Part shown: in pieces, positions 26,970 through 37,017 of the stretch | How positions within the stretch are numbered: the first letter of the stretch is position 1 | How the letters are laid out: every line of letters begins with the position of its first letter | Assembly: GCF_034932365.1 (NCBI RefSeq) | Contig: NZ_JAYGHR010000073.1 | Location: 40,693-104,692, forward strand | DNA: 64,000 nucleotides | Direction of reading: 5' to 3' | DNA from: Capilliphycus robustus | GTDB lineage: Bacteria; Cyanobacteriota; Cyanobacteriia; Cyanobacteriales; Microcoleaceae | Notes under the pieces: model-generated | Seen by the model: only the letters and a program-made list of their open reading frames with translations | The model's database searches: none | Told to the model about the DNA's origin: nothing | Program-made: the position numbers and the translations under genes

Positions 26970-26988
26970 GTGGAATAATCAGCTAACT

Positions 26989-27612
26989 TTAATCTACATC
27001 TGTGGGAAAATGGGGATTTCGAGAATGTTCAAAAAAGCGTTGAATTTGATGGGGAAGAACCCGAGAAATTGACAATTCAGGAATATTATTTTCCGCAAAA
27101 AACCCAACTTCGCTCGTTTCATAACTGGATTTTGCCTCACCGCCAACAATTTCACAGAGAAAAAACATCTTATAAACATGATAAGGCATGGGAGGCTGAT
27201 GACCTTGTTTTGTTCGGTCATAAACTGCCAATAATTTCACCACCTTTGTTTCAAAACCAGACTCCTCAAAAACCTCTCGCGTCACCGCTTCAGTCGGTGT
27301 TTCATTCACATCCGCCCAACCGCCCGGTAACGTCCAACGATGATTATCCAAAACCTCACGAACCAGCAATATTTTAGAGTCTTGAAACACCACACCCCGC
27401 ACATCAACTTTCGGCGTTGCATAACCGGATGCTTGAGAAAATAAATCGAAAATAACCTCTTTTTCTGTGTTAGTATGATGAGCAAAGATATCAGCCGCAA
27501 TCTCTTGAATTTGGTGATAACGTTCTGCGTCATACTCGCTTTTAACAAAATGCAGTCCCGTTTGTGCGATCGCCTGTAATGCCTTCGCCCACTCGATCCA
27601 TTGCGGTTCCAT
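26989..27612 (-). CDS. Nudix hydrolase with N-terminal NUDIX_N domain
   Basis: 207 residues from ATG 27612, preferred to the ATG six bases upstream because the GGGAGAG site then has normal spacing. An N-terminal helical NUDIX_N-like domain (about 1-60, 'WIEWAKALQAIAQTGLHF') precedes the Nudix fold. The Nudix box is intact: GGWADVNETPTEAVTREV followed by FEESGF, with the REVFEESG metal-binding helix. Members with this layout cleave ADP-ribose, NADH-type or other nucleoside diphosphate compounds. Substrate is not fixed by sequence. Convergent with the CBS gene and divergent from dxr. Confidence 0.9.
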   Translation of the reverse strand: MEPQWIEWAKALQAIAQTGLHFVKSEYDAERYHQIQEIAADIFAHHTNTEKEVIFDLFSQASGYATPKVDVRGVVFQDSKILLVREVLDNHRWTLPGGWADVNETPTEAVTREVFEESGFETKVVKLLAVYDRTKQGHQPPMPYHVYKMFFLCEIVGGEAKSSYETSEVGFFAENNIPELSISRVLPHQIQRFFEHSRNPHFPTDVD

Positions 27613-27733
27613 AAACATCTCTCCCGTTGATATTCTTCTCTAGGCTACAACGGTTCGACTCAAAATTCCGATTTTTACGATAAGGGGATCAAGCATCGTA
27701 ATATGGTAATAATTGACAACTTATTAAGAAACT

Positions 27734-28918
27734 ATGAAAGCCATCACTCTTTTAGGTTCAACGGGTTCTATCGGCACTCAAACCCTCGATATTGTCACCG
27801 ATCATCCCGACAAATTTAGAATAGTGGGACTCGCCGCCCGTCGCAATGTTACCCTTCTGGCCCAACAAATTCGCGCCTTTCGCCCTGAAATTGCGGCGAT
27901 CTGCGATGAAACTCAATTCCCCGAATTAAAAGCAGCGATCGCCGATCTCGATCCTCAACCCATTTTACTGGCTGGAGAGTCTGGAGTCGTCGAAGTCGCC
28001 CGCTATGGAGACTCAGAAGCCGTTGTCACCGGAATTGTCGGTTGTGCGGGTTTACTTCCCACTTTAGCCGCCATTAAAGCCGGAAAAGATATCGCCCTCG
28101 CCAATAAAGAAACGTTAATTGCAGGCGGCCCCGTTGTCAATCCTTTAATTCAAGAATACGGCGTGAAATTGCTTCCGGCGGACTCCGAACATTCGGCGAT
28201 TTTCCAATGTTTACAAGGGGTTCCTCAAGGGGGTTTACGACGGATTATTTTAACCGCTTCTGGGGGTGCATTTCGCGATTGGCCAGTTGAGAAATTAGCC
28301 GAAGTAAAAGTTGCTGATGCGATCAAACATCCGAACTGGTCAATGGGTCGTAAAATCACCGTTGATTCTGCCACAATGATGAACAAAGGTTTAGAGGTAA
28401 TTGAAGCTCATTTTCTGTTTGGATTGGATTACGATAATATTGATATTGTCATTCATCCCCAGAGTATTATTCACTCGTTAATTGAGTTACAAGATACTTC
28501 TGTTTTAGCCCAATTGGGTTGGCCGGATATGCGTTTACCCCTGCTTTATGCCATGTCTTGGCCCGAACGAATTTATACGAATTGGGAATCTTTAGATTTA
28601 GTAAAAGCCGGAAATTTAACCTTCAAAGCACCCGATAATCAGAAATATCCTTGTATGCCTTTAGCTTATGCGGCAGGACGTGCAGGCGGAACCATGCCAG
28701 CCGTCTTAAATGCGGCAAATGAACAGGCTGTGGCGTTGTTTTTAGATGAAAAAATTGAGTTTTTAGACATTCCCAAAATGATAGAATACGTTTGCGATCG
28801 CCATCAAACCGATAACGGCCAAAATCCTTCCTTAGATGATATTATTGCGGTTGATCAATGGGCCAGACAAGAAGTAATAGCTTCCCAAACCAAGTTAACT
28901 CAAACCGTTGCTGTTTAG
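27734..28918 (+). CDS. dxr: 1-deoxy-D-xylulose 5-phosphate reductoisomerase
   Basis: 394 residues. Second enzyme of the MEP isoprenoid pathway: rearranges and reduces DXP to MEP with NADPH. The NADPH loop 'LGSTGSIGTQTLDI' (7-20), 'ALANKETLIAGG' (121-132), the metal-binding 'PADSEHSAIFQCL' (Asp 150, Glu 152) and the flexible-loop/active-site stretch 'HPNWSMGRKITVDSATMMNK' are all intact. Full length. In cyanobacteria this pathway feeds carotenoids, chlorophyll and quinones; cruA lies 4 kb away but is not linked by transcription. Confidence 0.98.
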   Translation: MKAITLLGSTGSIGTQTLDIVTDHPDKFRIVGLAARRNVTLLAQQIRAFRPEIAAICDETQFPELKAAIADLDPQPILLAGESGVVEVARYGDSEAVVTGIVGCAGLLPTLAAIKAGKDIALANKETLIAGGPVVNPLIQEYGVKLLPADSEHSAIFQCLQGVPQGGLRRIILTASGGAFRDWPVEKLAEVKVADAIKHPNWSMGRKITVDSATMMNKGLEVIEAHFLFGLDYDNIDIVIHPQSIIHSLIELQDTSVLAQLGWPDMRLPLLYAMSWPERIYTNWESLDLVKAGNLTFKAPDNQKYPCMPLAYAAGRAGGTMPAVLNAANEQAVALFLDEKIEFLDIPKMIEYVCDRHQTDNGQNPSLDDIIAVDQWARQEVIASQTKLTQTVAV

Positions 28919-29028
28919 AAATCATTAAAGTAGGGACGCTGCGGCTTGCGTCCTGAACTCTCTTAATACCCAATTTTTGATAAAATAGGTATGATTAATC
29001 AAACCATAAAAACTTTTGGAAGCCAAAC

Positions 29029-29033
29029 AGGAG
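29029..29033 (+). promoter_or_regulatory. Ribosome binding site deciding the S4 gene start
   Basis: AGGAG is 6 bases before ATG 29040, which fixes that start over an in-frame ATG at 29016. Confidence 0.65.
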
Positions 29034-29039
29034 ATAACA

Positions 29040-29255
29040 ATGACACCACCAGATGAACCAACAATTAAATTAGACCAATTTCTTAAATTCGTCGGTTGCG
29101 CCCAAACGGGAGGACAAGCTAAACTGATTATTCAGTCCGGTTGGGTGGTAGTGAATGATGAAATAGAAACTCGTCGCGGACGTAAATTAGTGCATGGCGA
29201 TCGCGTTACCTTTGAAGACAAAAGCTATGTTGTTGACTTTCGGGGTCAATCTTAA
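29040..29255 (+). CDS. Small S4-domain RNA-binding protein
   Basis: 71 residues, a single S4 domain: 'IKLDQFLKFVGCAQTGGQAK' (helix-turn) and 'SGWVVVNDEIETRRGRKL' with the loop 'VHGDRVTF'. This is the YbcJ/YaaA-type small S4 protein family, which binds structured RNA, probably rRNA or tRNA. It lies 121 bases after dxr on the same strand. Start fixed by AGGAG at 29029. Role unknown beyond RNA binding. Confidence 0.9.
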   Translation: MTPPDEPTIKLDQFLKFVGCAQTGGQAKLIIQSGWVVVNDEIETRRGRKLVHGDRVTFEDKSYVVDFRGQS

Positions 29256-29451
29256 TTATATTAGATCAATTATTCTCAACAATCAACTTGAAGATTTGTG
29301 TTAACCTGATGTTAAAAAAGATAACTTTTTGAGAAAAGTTAAAATCACAAATGCACTTGAATCTATCCTCAGAAATCTTCCGAATGAGAGAGTTTAATAA
29401 ATGATGAATAGAATAGTGTAGTAAGTAATCTACTCTATTTGCAATTAATCT

Positions 29452-30675
29452 GTGAGCAGTTATATCCTTATTTTACTTGTGATCAGTCTGCTTTTACTTG
29501 CAGTGACTTGGGCTTCAGGTTGGATTTCCCGTTTACCCCTTTCCTACGCAATAATATATTTAGGTGCAGGAATTTTTTTAAGTCCCTACGGGTTGAAATT
29601 AATAAACCTCAGACCGGATGCAGAGTTTTTAGAACGTTTAACCGAACTTGTCGTGATCATTTCTCTGTTTAGCTGTGGACTGAAAATGAACCGTCGGTTA
29701 AACCTAACCTCTTGGAATATAACAGTCCGGTTAATTGGCGGTTTGATGCCTATTTCTATCTTTGGAATCGCAGTCATTACTCACTTTCTCCTCAAACTAA
29801 ATTGGGGTGAAGCGATTCTATTCGGCGCGATTCTTGCTCCGACTGATCCGGTTTTAGCCTCAGAAGTTCAGCTTAACCATCCCCATGATCCCGATGAACT
29901 TCGTTTTGGTTTAACGTCCGAAGGTGGATTAAATGATGCGCTTGCTTTCCCCTTCGTTTATTTTGGCATACATTGGTTAAAAGATGAGAATTGGCAAAAT
30001 TGGTTTAAACAGTGGGTTGCTATTGATTTAATTTGGGCAATTTTCGCCGGAATTGTCATGGGAATTGTAGTCACTAAAATTATTGTTTTGATAGATAGAC
30101 AACTGCTCAAAATCAGACCCACTGATGTAATGATGGAGGATTTTATTGCAATTAGCATTATTTTGGCAACCTATTCTTTCACTGAACTGATTAATGGATA
30201 TGGTTTTTTAGCAGTATTTGTCGCCGGAATGGTAACAAGGCGCAGTTATCAACAGGAAGAAAAGCCTTTTGCACAACTTGAATTTATCGAACAACTTGAG
30301 AAACTTTTTGAAGTCGGGACAATTTTGTTATTAGGTACACTACTCCGAATTGAACCCATTATTCGATATATTCCAGCCGCAATTTTGATCGCCGGATTAC
30401 TCATTTTTGTTATTCGACCCCTGGGAACTTGGATCTGTACAATTGGCAGTGACTATCATAGCCTAACACGATTACTTTTGGGTTGGTTTGGCATTCGCGG
30501 TGTAGGTTCTATTTACTATTTAACTTATGCTTTTGGTGAAGGTTTAAGAGGTTCAGTGGGAGAGTTAATGGCTTGGAGTGTTTACATCACCATTATTTTT
30601 TCTGTAATTATTCATGGGATTAGTTCAACACCCTTAATGAATTGGTACGAAAAACAGATTAATCCACAAAATTAA
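29452..30675 (+). CDS. CPA1-type Na+(K+)/H+ antiporter
   Basis: 407 residues with about twelve membrane helices. 'ILAPTDPVLASEVQ' is the conserved TDP motif of the transport site and 'TSEGGLNDALAFPFV' carries the ND ion-binding pair of the NhaP/NHE (CPA1) branch. 'LGWFGIRGVGSIYYLTYA' is the conserved late helix with Arg. It exchanges cytoplasmic Na+ or K+ for protons at the plasma or thylakoid membrane. The start is GTG 29452, directly after a stop-rich region; no better start is seen. The C-terminal regulatory domain found in some family members is absent. Confidence 0.9.
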   Translation: MSSYILILLVISLLLLAVTWASGWISRLPLSYAIIYLGAGIFLSPYGLKLINLRPDAEFLERLTELVVIISLFSCGLKMNRRLNLTSWNITVRLIGGLMPISIFGIAVITHFLLKLNWGEAILFGAILAPTDPVLASEVQLNHPHDPDELRFGLTSEGGLNDALAFPFVYFGIHWLKDENWQNWFKQWVAIDLIWAIFAGIVMGIVVTKIIVLIDRQLLKIRPTDVMMEDFIAISIILATYSFTELINGYGFLAVFVAGMVTRRSYQQEEKPFAQLEFIEQLEKLFEVGTILLLGTLLRIEPIIRYIPAAILIAGLLIFVIRPLGTWICTIGSDYHSLTRLLLGWFGIRGVGSIYYLTYAFGEGLRGSVGELMAWSVYITIIFSVIIHGISSTPLMNWYEKQINPQN

Positions 30676-30841
30676 GCGATCGCTAATACTAGGAGCTGTT
30701 ACCATAGCCTAACCCATGATAAAATGTATTATTCGTTAACAATCAGTTAACTACAAAAACTAAAAATTGCGTTAAGTATTCATTTCTAAGTATTGTTTGA
30801 GATTGATCAGTAACAATTGACAAACCACAGGATAAAAAATC

Positions 30842-31627
30842 ATGGCGAATACAATAGCAACACCCAACGTTCCCTACAATACCAATTTACAAGCTTTGAT
30901 TGAATATCCAAAGCAAGGAATTTTAAGCAAAGTTATTCTCAAAGATAAAAACTGTCAATACACACTATTTTGTTTAGCCAAAGGGACTGACATTGAAGAA
31001 CATACTTCCACTCGCAATGCAACAGTCATGGTGTTTGAAGGAATGGGAAAATTAACACTGAATGGAGAAGAAATCCCGTTAAATCCAGGCGTTTTTGTGT
31101 TCATGCCTGCTGACGCTCCCCATGCGTTACAAGCCGAAGAAAATTTAGCTTTTGTTCTGACGCTTTCTGAACAGCCTCAACCTAAAAAATCAGTCACCCC
31201 CCAAACAATTGAACTGATTAAATCTACCGCTCCTTTATTAAAAAAACAGGGTCAGGAGATTACAAAACGGATGTATGAAATCATGTTTACAAATCATCCC
31301 GAAATGCAGGAACAGTTCAATATGAATGATCAAGCTAATGGTTCTCAACCCGCTCGGTTAGCCACAGCAATTTACACCTATGCGACTCACATTGATAATT
31401 TAGAAGCCTTAAAATCAATGGTTGAAAAAGTCGCTCATCGCCATGTTGAAACTCATGTTCAACCCGAACAATATTCTATTGTTGGGGAGAGTTTGTTACA
31501 GGCGATGAAAGATGTTTTGGGTGAAGTCGTAACAGATGAAGTGATGGCGGCTTGGAAAGAAGCCTATCAACTTTTAGCCGAAGTTTTCATTAAACGAGAA
31601 CATCAAATCTATGAACAAGAAGCCTAA
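30842..31627 (+). CDS. Cupin-globin fusion (flavohemoglobin-type globin, no reductase)
   Basis: 261 residues. Residues about 28-110 form a small cupin ('EEHTSTRNATVMVFEGMGKL', 'GVFVFMPADAPHAL') with His 54 and His 94 as possible metal ligands. Residues about 118-259 are a globin close to the heme domain of bacterial flavohemoglobin (Hmp): 'TKRMYEIMFTNHPEMQEQFN' with B10 Tyr 145, 'ATAIYTYATHIDNLEAL', proximal His 201 in 'VAHRHVETH', and 'PEQYSIVGESLLQAM'. The FAD/NAD reductase half of Hmp is missing; the gene simply ends. A role in NO or O2 chemistry or sensing is plausible but inferred. AGGA precedes ATG 30842. Confidence 0.88.
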   Translation: MANTIATPNVPYNTNLQALIEYPKQGILSKVILKDKNCQYTLFCLAKGTDIEEHTSTRNATVMVFEGMGKLTLNGEEIPLNPGVFVFMPADAPHALQAEENLAFVLTLSEQPQPKKSVTPQTIELIKSTAPLLKKQGQEITKRMYEIMFTNHPEMQEQFNMNDQANGSQPARLATAIYTYATHIDNLEALKSMVEKVAHRHVETHVQPEQYSIVGESLLQAMKDVLGEVVTDEVMAAWKEAYQLLAEVFIKREHQIYEQEA

Positions 31628-31692
31628 TACTAGACAGGATGAGGGGATATAAAAACACCTGAATAACTGCCTAAAAGAGAAAAAAAACTACA

Positions 31693-31737
31693 AAGACACG
31701 GAGAAAACCTAGAGGAAATCTTCGTGTCTTTGTGTCT
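31693..31737. repeat. Inverted repeat of the ACAAAGACACGAAG type
   Basis: ACAAAGACACGGAG is inverted as CTTCGTGTCTTTGTGT across a 14-base centre. The same core recurs at 45.6-46.0 kb and 63.07-63.09 kb. It lies between the convergent cupin-globin and ABC permease genes. Confidence 0.75.
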
Positions 31738-31824
31738 TGCTGGTGAGTTTACCCATCAGGCACTCTACTGAAAAAATTGCCTAAATCAATTAGAAAGGCG
31801 AGTTGAAAAACCCGCCCAAGTTGT

Positions 31825-33591
31825 TTAAACAGAATGTCCGCTTAATAACGCTTTATAACTCGATTCTCCGGCTTTTTTTAGTTGTCGAGTAAGCTGCAAA
31901 TTCAGTAAAATTGTCACCATTGATTGACTAATCATTGTAGTCAAAATCAAGGGCAAAGTTGCATATTGAACGGTGACAAACGAAAAAGGAGAAAATAGAA
32001 AAGGTAAGGGTTCTTGGTGCGGTTCAAATCCCAGGAAGATAAACGTCATAAAAGGTAAAATGAGTACAGCCCCAACCATTCCACCCGCCCATAATCCTCG
32101 TTTAGAAGTTTTCATCAACAGCATCAATTGAGCCAAACTTGCACACATCCAAATTAAGCTGGCATTTAACAGCAGTGCAAACAATATAATTAGGCGTTCA
32201 TCGGGTTCACTGATTCCTAAAGTTGTGAGTCCAAATAAGAGAAGCATCATCAACAAATTAAGCCCAATCGCAACAACAGCCGGACTCCGTTCTCCTTGGA
32301 TTAAATCAGACAGAAGATGTGATTTTCCGTTGACTCGTTCACGTCGATAACGCGCCCAATCTTGTAATGTTTGTCGCTGTGGAGATAAAGCTGCTATTAA
32401 TCCTAAAAAGAGCAGGATGTTCCAGAGAAAAGCCGTGGTCAAATAATATTCATCTCTGAGTTCAAATCGTTGCACATTGAACCCTAAATTGACTAAGGTA
32501 AAACAACCCGTAATCCAATAACTTTGTTGTTTGCTAAAAACAGTCGTATCAGGATTGTGAAAACAGCGCTTGAGTCCTTGCCAAATCCAAAATGTCCACA
32601 CTCCAAAATGGAATAGGGAGAATAACAAAATCAAGGTTCCTGATGTTCCTAACGGAATTTCAAACCATTTCAAGGCGAGAATACTCTCGTGATTAAAGGG
32701 ATAACCGAGATAATAGGAGTTGGTGCGGTCAATTAAATAGCGCAGAATAAAAGACGGACAAAATAAGTTTACCCAGTCTGTACCATCCTCGTAAATTGGC
32801 TTGTTATTGGCAATCATTAACAAGGTGAAAACGGCACCACTCCCTAACCAAGCTTGAAAACCACTTTGTCCAAGCGTTATTAATCCAAAAAGTAGGGAAG
32901 CACTGTAGAAAAAAGCACAGGTGGCGATGACAATTGCATAGAAACTAAAAATTTCTATAATCGGAATTCCGGCTGAAGTTCCAGCCCAGATATGATAGGG
33001 AATGAGTAACACTGTTGCAAGATAAAGCAAACTGGGTACACCTAATATTTTCCCGACAAAAATACTGTTGTAAGTCTGCGGAGAAAGGCGAATAAAGTTG
33101 AGGGTGCCGCGTCGTTGTTCGGTGGTTAAATCATTGATCAGCATATAGGTGCCAATCACAATTAACGCAAATAAACCAAATACACCCAACACCATAAATA
33201 CTTCTGTCCAATAGTCACGCCACCACAAGGAAAAATCAATAGCATTGGCTGGACAGTCTGCATTCATTAATTGACTGAGTTCAGACAGCTTGGCTTCGAG
33301 TGCTTGTGCGTTAACAGGTCGGTTTCCTGATGCTGGATAGAGTTGATTATTAATTTGGCTGTATTGCTTTTCATACTGTAAATAAGTATCCCTGACTTGA
33401 CAATACTCACTACTCAACTTGATTAAATTCCGACTGGCTTCTCGACTCAAAAATGATAAATAAACGAACAATTGAGCCAGGAGAGAAAGACCGATTGAGA
33501 AGGCTAAATTACGTCGATTAAAGCGTCCTTTTATTTCCCGAAAGAGTTGGGGGTTCCATTCTCCAACTGCGTTCAACCCACGAATTGCCAT
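31825..33591 (-). CDS. ABC-2 type exporter permease
   Basis: 588 residues. One N-terminal helix (about 31-48) is followed by a ~90-residue external loop with Cys ('QVRDTYLQYEKQYSQINNQL'), then about eleven to twelve helices. 'LTTEQRRGTLNFIRLSPQT' after the second helix is the coupling-helix region of ABC-2 exporters (E-R-R-G-T). It partners the ATPase gene just upstream on the same strand. Substrate unknown. The helix count suggests two permease repeats in one chain. Confidence 0.87.
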   Translation of the reverse strand: MAIRGLNAVGEWNPQLFREIKGRFNRRNLAFSIGLSLLAQLFVYLSFLSREASRNLIKLSSEYCQVRDTYLQYEKQYSQINNQLYPASGNRPVNAQALEAKLSELSQLMNADCPANAIDFSLWWRDYWTEVFMVLGVFGLFALIVIGTYMLINDLTTEQRRGTLNFIRLSPQTYNSIFVGKILGVPSLLYLATVLLIPYHIWAGTSAGIPIIEIFSFYAIVIATCAFFYSASLLFGLITLGQSGFQAWLGSGAVFTLLMIANNKPIYEDGTDWVNLFCPSFILRYLIDRTNSYYLGYPFNHESILALKWFEIPLGTSGTLILLFSLFHFGVWTFWIWQGLKRCFHNPDTTVFSKQQSYWITGCFTLVNLGFNVQRFELRDEYYLTTAFLWNILLFLGLIAALSPQRQTLQDWARYRRERVNGKSHLLSDLIQGERSPAVVAIGLNLLMMLLLFGLTTLGISEPDERLIILFALLLNASLIWMCASLAQLMLLMKTSKRGLWAGGMVGAVLILPFMTFIFLGFEPHQEPLPFLFSPFSFVTVQYATLPLILTTMISQSMVTILLNLQLTRQLKKAGESSYKALLSGHSV

Positions 33592-33751
33592 GTTTATTTT
33601 CCTTATCGGTGTAGTTTTTTCAGGATAAAAGAGGTTTTTTCAAGAGAGAAAATATTCGGAAAAGTGGGAATGATTCTCTAACTTTAAGCGAGACGGTTAT
33701 ACACCCCATTTCATTTTCAATCTTAGACGTCGATGGGTCTCTCGTTTGTTC

Positions 33752-34699
33752 CTATGAGGCTTGCTTATGTTCAAGCTTGAGGAAAATCGATTCTAGGCTT
33801 TCTTGAGTTGGGGAAAATTCAGTCAGAGGGAGATTAGCAGCCATTAACTTTCGCAACAGTCGGGCGCTATCTTCTTGATTTCCCGAAAACTGAACTCGAA
33901 CTTTTTGAGTTTGAGGAATGATTTCCCATCCATCAACTTTAGGATAAGTTTTTAACTGATGAAATAACGCATCAAGCCCACCCAAAACCCCAATTACAAT
34001 ATGTTGATGGCTCAAGCGTTGATACAGGTCTTGTAAAGATGAACTTTCAACTAAATAACCCAGTTCCATGATGCCAATTGATGTGCAGAAATCTTCCAAA
34101 TCACTCAAGACATGAGAGGAAATGATAATCGTCATTTGGGCTTCATGGAGACTTTTAATAATATCCCGAAACTGCATTCTTGCAATCGGATCTAAACCGG
34201 AAACAGGTTCATCCAATAATAACACTAACGGTTCGTGAATGATCGTTCGTGCTAAACTCAGACGCTGTTTCATTCCTCTTGATAAAGTCGCAATCTGGCT
34301 TTTGTGTTTAGGGGTGAGTTGTACCAGTTCTAACACATCATATAAACGACGCGATCGCTTGGGTTCTCGTAAGTGATAAAGTCGGGCAAAATAATCTAAA
34401 TAATCCCAAACCGTCAAGTCATCATAGAGGGGAAAATCATCGGGTAAATAGCCTAAATGTTGTTGAAGACTGGAATTGGTGCGATCGCGTTTTAAAGGTT
34501 CTCCGTGAATGTAAATCTCGCCTGTTGTCGGTTCTTCAGCCGTCGCCAACATTCGCAACAAAGTCGTTTTTCCGGCTCCATTCGGCCCAATTAATCCGTA
34601 AACTTCACCCACCCCAACTTGTAAATCCAAGTCATTCACCGCTACATGACGATCAAATTGTTTCGTCAGTCCGCGAGTTTCAATTGCTAGTTCTCTCAT
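33752..34699 (-). CDS. ABC exporter ATP-binding protein
   Basis: 315 residues. Walker A 'GPNGAGKTT' (38-46), signature 'LSRGMKQRL' (139-147), Walker B 'LVLLLDEPVSGLDP' (158-171) and switch His in 'IIISSHVLSDLEDF'. The ~85-residue C-terminal extension with 'YPKVDGWEIIPQTQKVRVQF' is typical of ABC-2 exporters of the CcmA/NatA type. It powers the permease encoded 160 bases downstream. The exporter's cargo is unknown. Confidence 0.93.
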   Translation of the reverse strand: MRELAIETRGLTKQFDRHVAVNDLDLQVGVGEVYGLIGPNGAGKTTLLRMLATAEEPTTGEIYIHGEPLKRDRTNSSLQQHLGYLPDDFPLYDDLTVWDYLDYFARLYHLREPKRSRRLYDVLELVQLTPKHKSQIATLSRGMKQRLSLARTIIHEPLVLLLDEPVSGLDPIARMQFRDIIKSLHEAQMTIIISSHVLSDLEDFCTSIGIMELGYLVESSSLQDLYQRLSHQHIVIGVLGGLDALFHQLKTYPKVDGWEIIPQTQKVRVQFSGNQEDSARLLRKLMAANLPLTEFSPTQESLESIFLKLEHKQAS

Positions 34700-34965
34700 A
34701 TCATCTTAAACCCTTGAGTGAACAGTCGGTCTGCATCCAGCCTAGCCTCTCTCTACAGGATTCGTCATCAAGTTTACGGAAATTACTTGAAATTAGATAA
34801 ATCGATGTTGAGTACCGTTCGCTGTTGAGTGATACCTGCCATATTGTCATGTTTTTTTGAGTATCGTTTTCTCGGTTTCTTAACGGATGAGTTATCCGAG
34901 AAAAGCGAAGAAAAAGGCTGTGAACTATAAATATTGTTAAAGTTCCATCATCTCTTGAAAATGCC

Positions 34966-36876
34966 GTGATACAATTTTATTTACAACAGATCTTAAACTT
35001 GAATATGCGCGGTCAATCCCAAAGTAAATTTTTATATCTTCTAATTGCTGGAATTGTTTTTCCAGTTCTAGCGGTTAGTAGCTTTAATATTATTTCATCT
35101 CGTCAATATTTGATTGATTCTGTGTCTCGTTCAATGAGTAACGAGGGAGAAAACCGAGTCAAAGTGATCAGTTTATTTTTAGAAAATTTTAGATCGGATA
35201 TTTTATATTTAAGTGAAACGCCACCCATTCAAGGGATTGTTCGAGCCAGAGAAGGAAATGGAATTGATCCTCAAGATCAATCAACTTATCAAGATTGGGT
35301 GAATCGATTAAACATTATTTTTACATCCTTTCTCAACAATAGACCTTATTACGATCAAATTCGTTATCTTGATGAAAATGGCAAGGAAATGGCGAGAGTT
35401 AATATAGTAAATGGGGAAATAAAAGTAGTTCCAAGCTCGGAGTTACAAAACAAAAGTTCTACTGAATATTTTCGGGAAACGATCAATTTAAAACGGGGAG
35501 AAATCTATGTTTCTCCCATTGATTTGAATCGAGAAAATAACCAAATTGAAGTTCCCTATAAAGCCGTCATTCGTTATGCAACTCCCATTTACAATTCGGC
35601 GGGTGAAAAAAAAGGTGTTTTAGTTGCTAACATTGTAATGGATCGCTTATTTGAATTAGCCGATAATCAAACCTTAAAATCTGAATACGATCAACAGTTC
35701 TTTGTCGTCAATCCCCAAGGATATTACTTAAGTCACCCAGTAGCCGAAAAAAAATGGGGGTTTGAACTCAATAATAATGAAATTTTAAGCAAAGATTATC
35801 CATCCACAATTGTTGAAAAAATTCTCTCCAATGACGATGGAGTGATTACCGATTATCCTGACTATATCCTCAGCTATAATACAGTTTTTCCTGATAATAA
35901 AAATCAAAAAAATCCCTTTACCTTGGTTTATAAAACCCCTAAAAATATTGTTTTAAAACCGATCAATAACTTTATTCAATTTGCGGTCATTGTGACAATC
36001 ATTGTGGGCGGAATTTTCGTGGTAATTGGAATTATTTTATTCCGAAAATTAGTCAACTCTATTTTAGAAGTCGTGGGAGTAGTGAGTACATTTTACAATC
36101 AAGTGGTTGCAACCATTAATGAACAGGAACGAATTGCAAATCAACAATTATCTTCGGTTCAAGAAACAACAGTTACGATGGATGAACTGAATATTTCCTC
36201 TCAACAATCCGCCCAACAAGCCTCAGTCGCAGTTTCCGGCGCCAAACAAGCTTTAAATCAAGTCGAACAGGGAACTCAAGCCGTTAAACAAGCATTAGAA
36301 GAAATGGAAATTTTAAAATCAAAAGTAGAAGCAATTGCTCAACAAATTCTCCGCCTGAATGAACAAACTCATCAAATTGGTAGCGTTTCTGACGTCGTGA
36401 GTGATTTATCCAATCAAACCAATATGTTAGCTTTAAATGCTTCCGTAGAAGCCGTTAGAGCTGGAGAATATGGCAAAGGATTTGCAGTCGTCGCCTCAGA
36501 AATTCGTAAACTTTCCGATGCGAGTCAAAAATCAAGCCAAAAAATTAATACTTTAGTTAATGATATTCAACACATGATTCAATCTACCGTATTAGTCACC
36601 AAAGAAGGAACTAAAAATGTAGAATCCGGGGTGCAAATTTCCCATCAAACCGCTCAAGTCTTTTTTGATGTCTCTAAATCAATGGAACAAATTGTAGACA
36701 GTAGCCAACAAATTGCGTTCATGTCTCAACAACAAGCGTTAGCGACTCAGCAAGTCAATCAAGCCATGAATAATCTCACCAAAGGAGCCAATCAAACCGC
36801 CCAAGGAATTAATCAAATTAAAGTGGGTAGCGAAAAACTCAATGATGCTGCTTACAATTTGAAAGATATTTTATAG
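34966..36876 (+). CDS. Methyl-accepting chemotaxis protein with Cache sensor, no HAMP
   Basis: 636 residues. Membrane helix at about 20-40, a large periplasmic dCache-like region (about 45-325; 'PYYDQIRYLDENGKEMARVN', 'FFVVNPQGYYLSHP'), a second helix at about 335-360, then a coiled-coil signalling domain whose tip reads 'DLSNQTNMLALNASVEAVRA' and 'GEYGKGFAVVASEIRKLS', the MCP hairpin that binds CheA/CheW. No HAMP linker is visible between helix and signalling domain. In filamentous cyanobacteria such receptors steer gliding or type IV pilus motility. GTG 34966 is used; ATG 35005 is an alternative. No che genes are nearby. Confidence 0.92.
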   Translation: MIQFYLQQILNLNMRGQSQSKFLYLLIAGIVFPVLAVSSFNIISSRQYLIDSVSRSMSNEGENRVKVISLFLENFRSDILYLSETPPIQGIVRAREGNGIDPQDQSTYQDWVNRLNIIFTSFLNNRPYYDQIRYLDENGKEMARVNIVNGEIKVVPSSELQNKSSTEYFRETINLKRGEIYVSPIDLNRENNQIEVPYKAVIRYATPIYNSAGEKKGVLVANIVMDRLFELADNQTLKSEYDQQFFVVNPQGYYLSHPVAEKKWGFELNNNEILSKDYPSTIVEKILSNDDGVITDYPDYILSYNTVFPDNKNQKNPFTLVYKTPKNIVLKPINNFIQFAVIVTIIVGGIFVVIGIILFRKLVNSILEVVGVVSTFYNQVVATINEQERIANQQLSSVQETTVTMDELNISSQQSAQQASVAVSGAKQALNQVEQGTQAVKQALEEMEILKSKVEAIAQQILRLNEQTHQIGSVSDVVSDLSNQTNMLALNASVEAVRAGEYGKGFAVVASEIRKLSDASQKSSQKINTLVNDIQHMIQSTVLVTKEGTKNVESGVQISHQTAQVFFDVSKSMEQIVDSSQQIAFMSQQQALATQQVNQAMNNLTKGANQTAQGINQIKVGSEKLNDAAYNLKDIL

Positions 36877-37017
36877 GATATAATGAATGAATAGCAACAG
36901 TATGGGCAGTTTTAAGAGGAGAGTCTAAACCCCTTGATTGAACTCCCAAAACCCTCATTCTCACATTAATATTCTCACAGGCTCCGAAGTATAGTCATAA
37001 AAGCATGATTTTTAATA

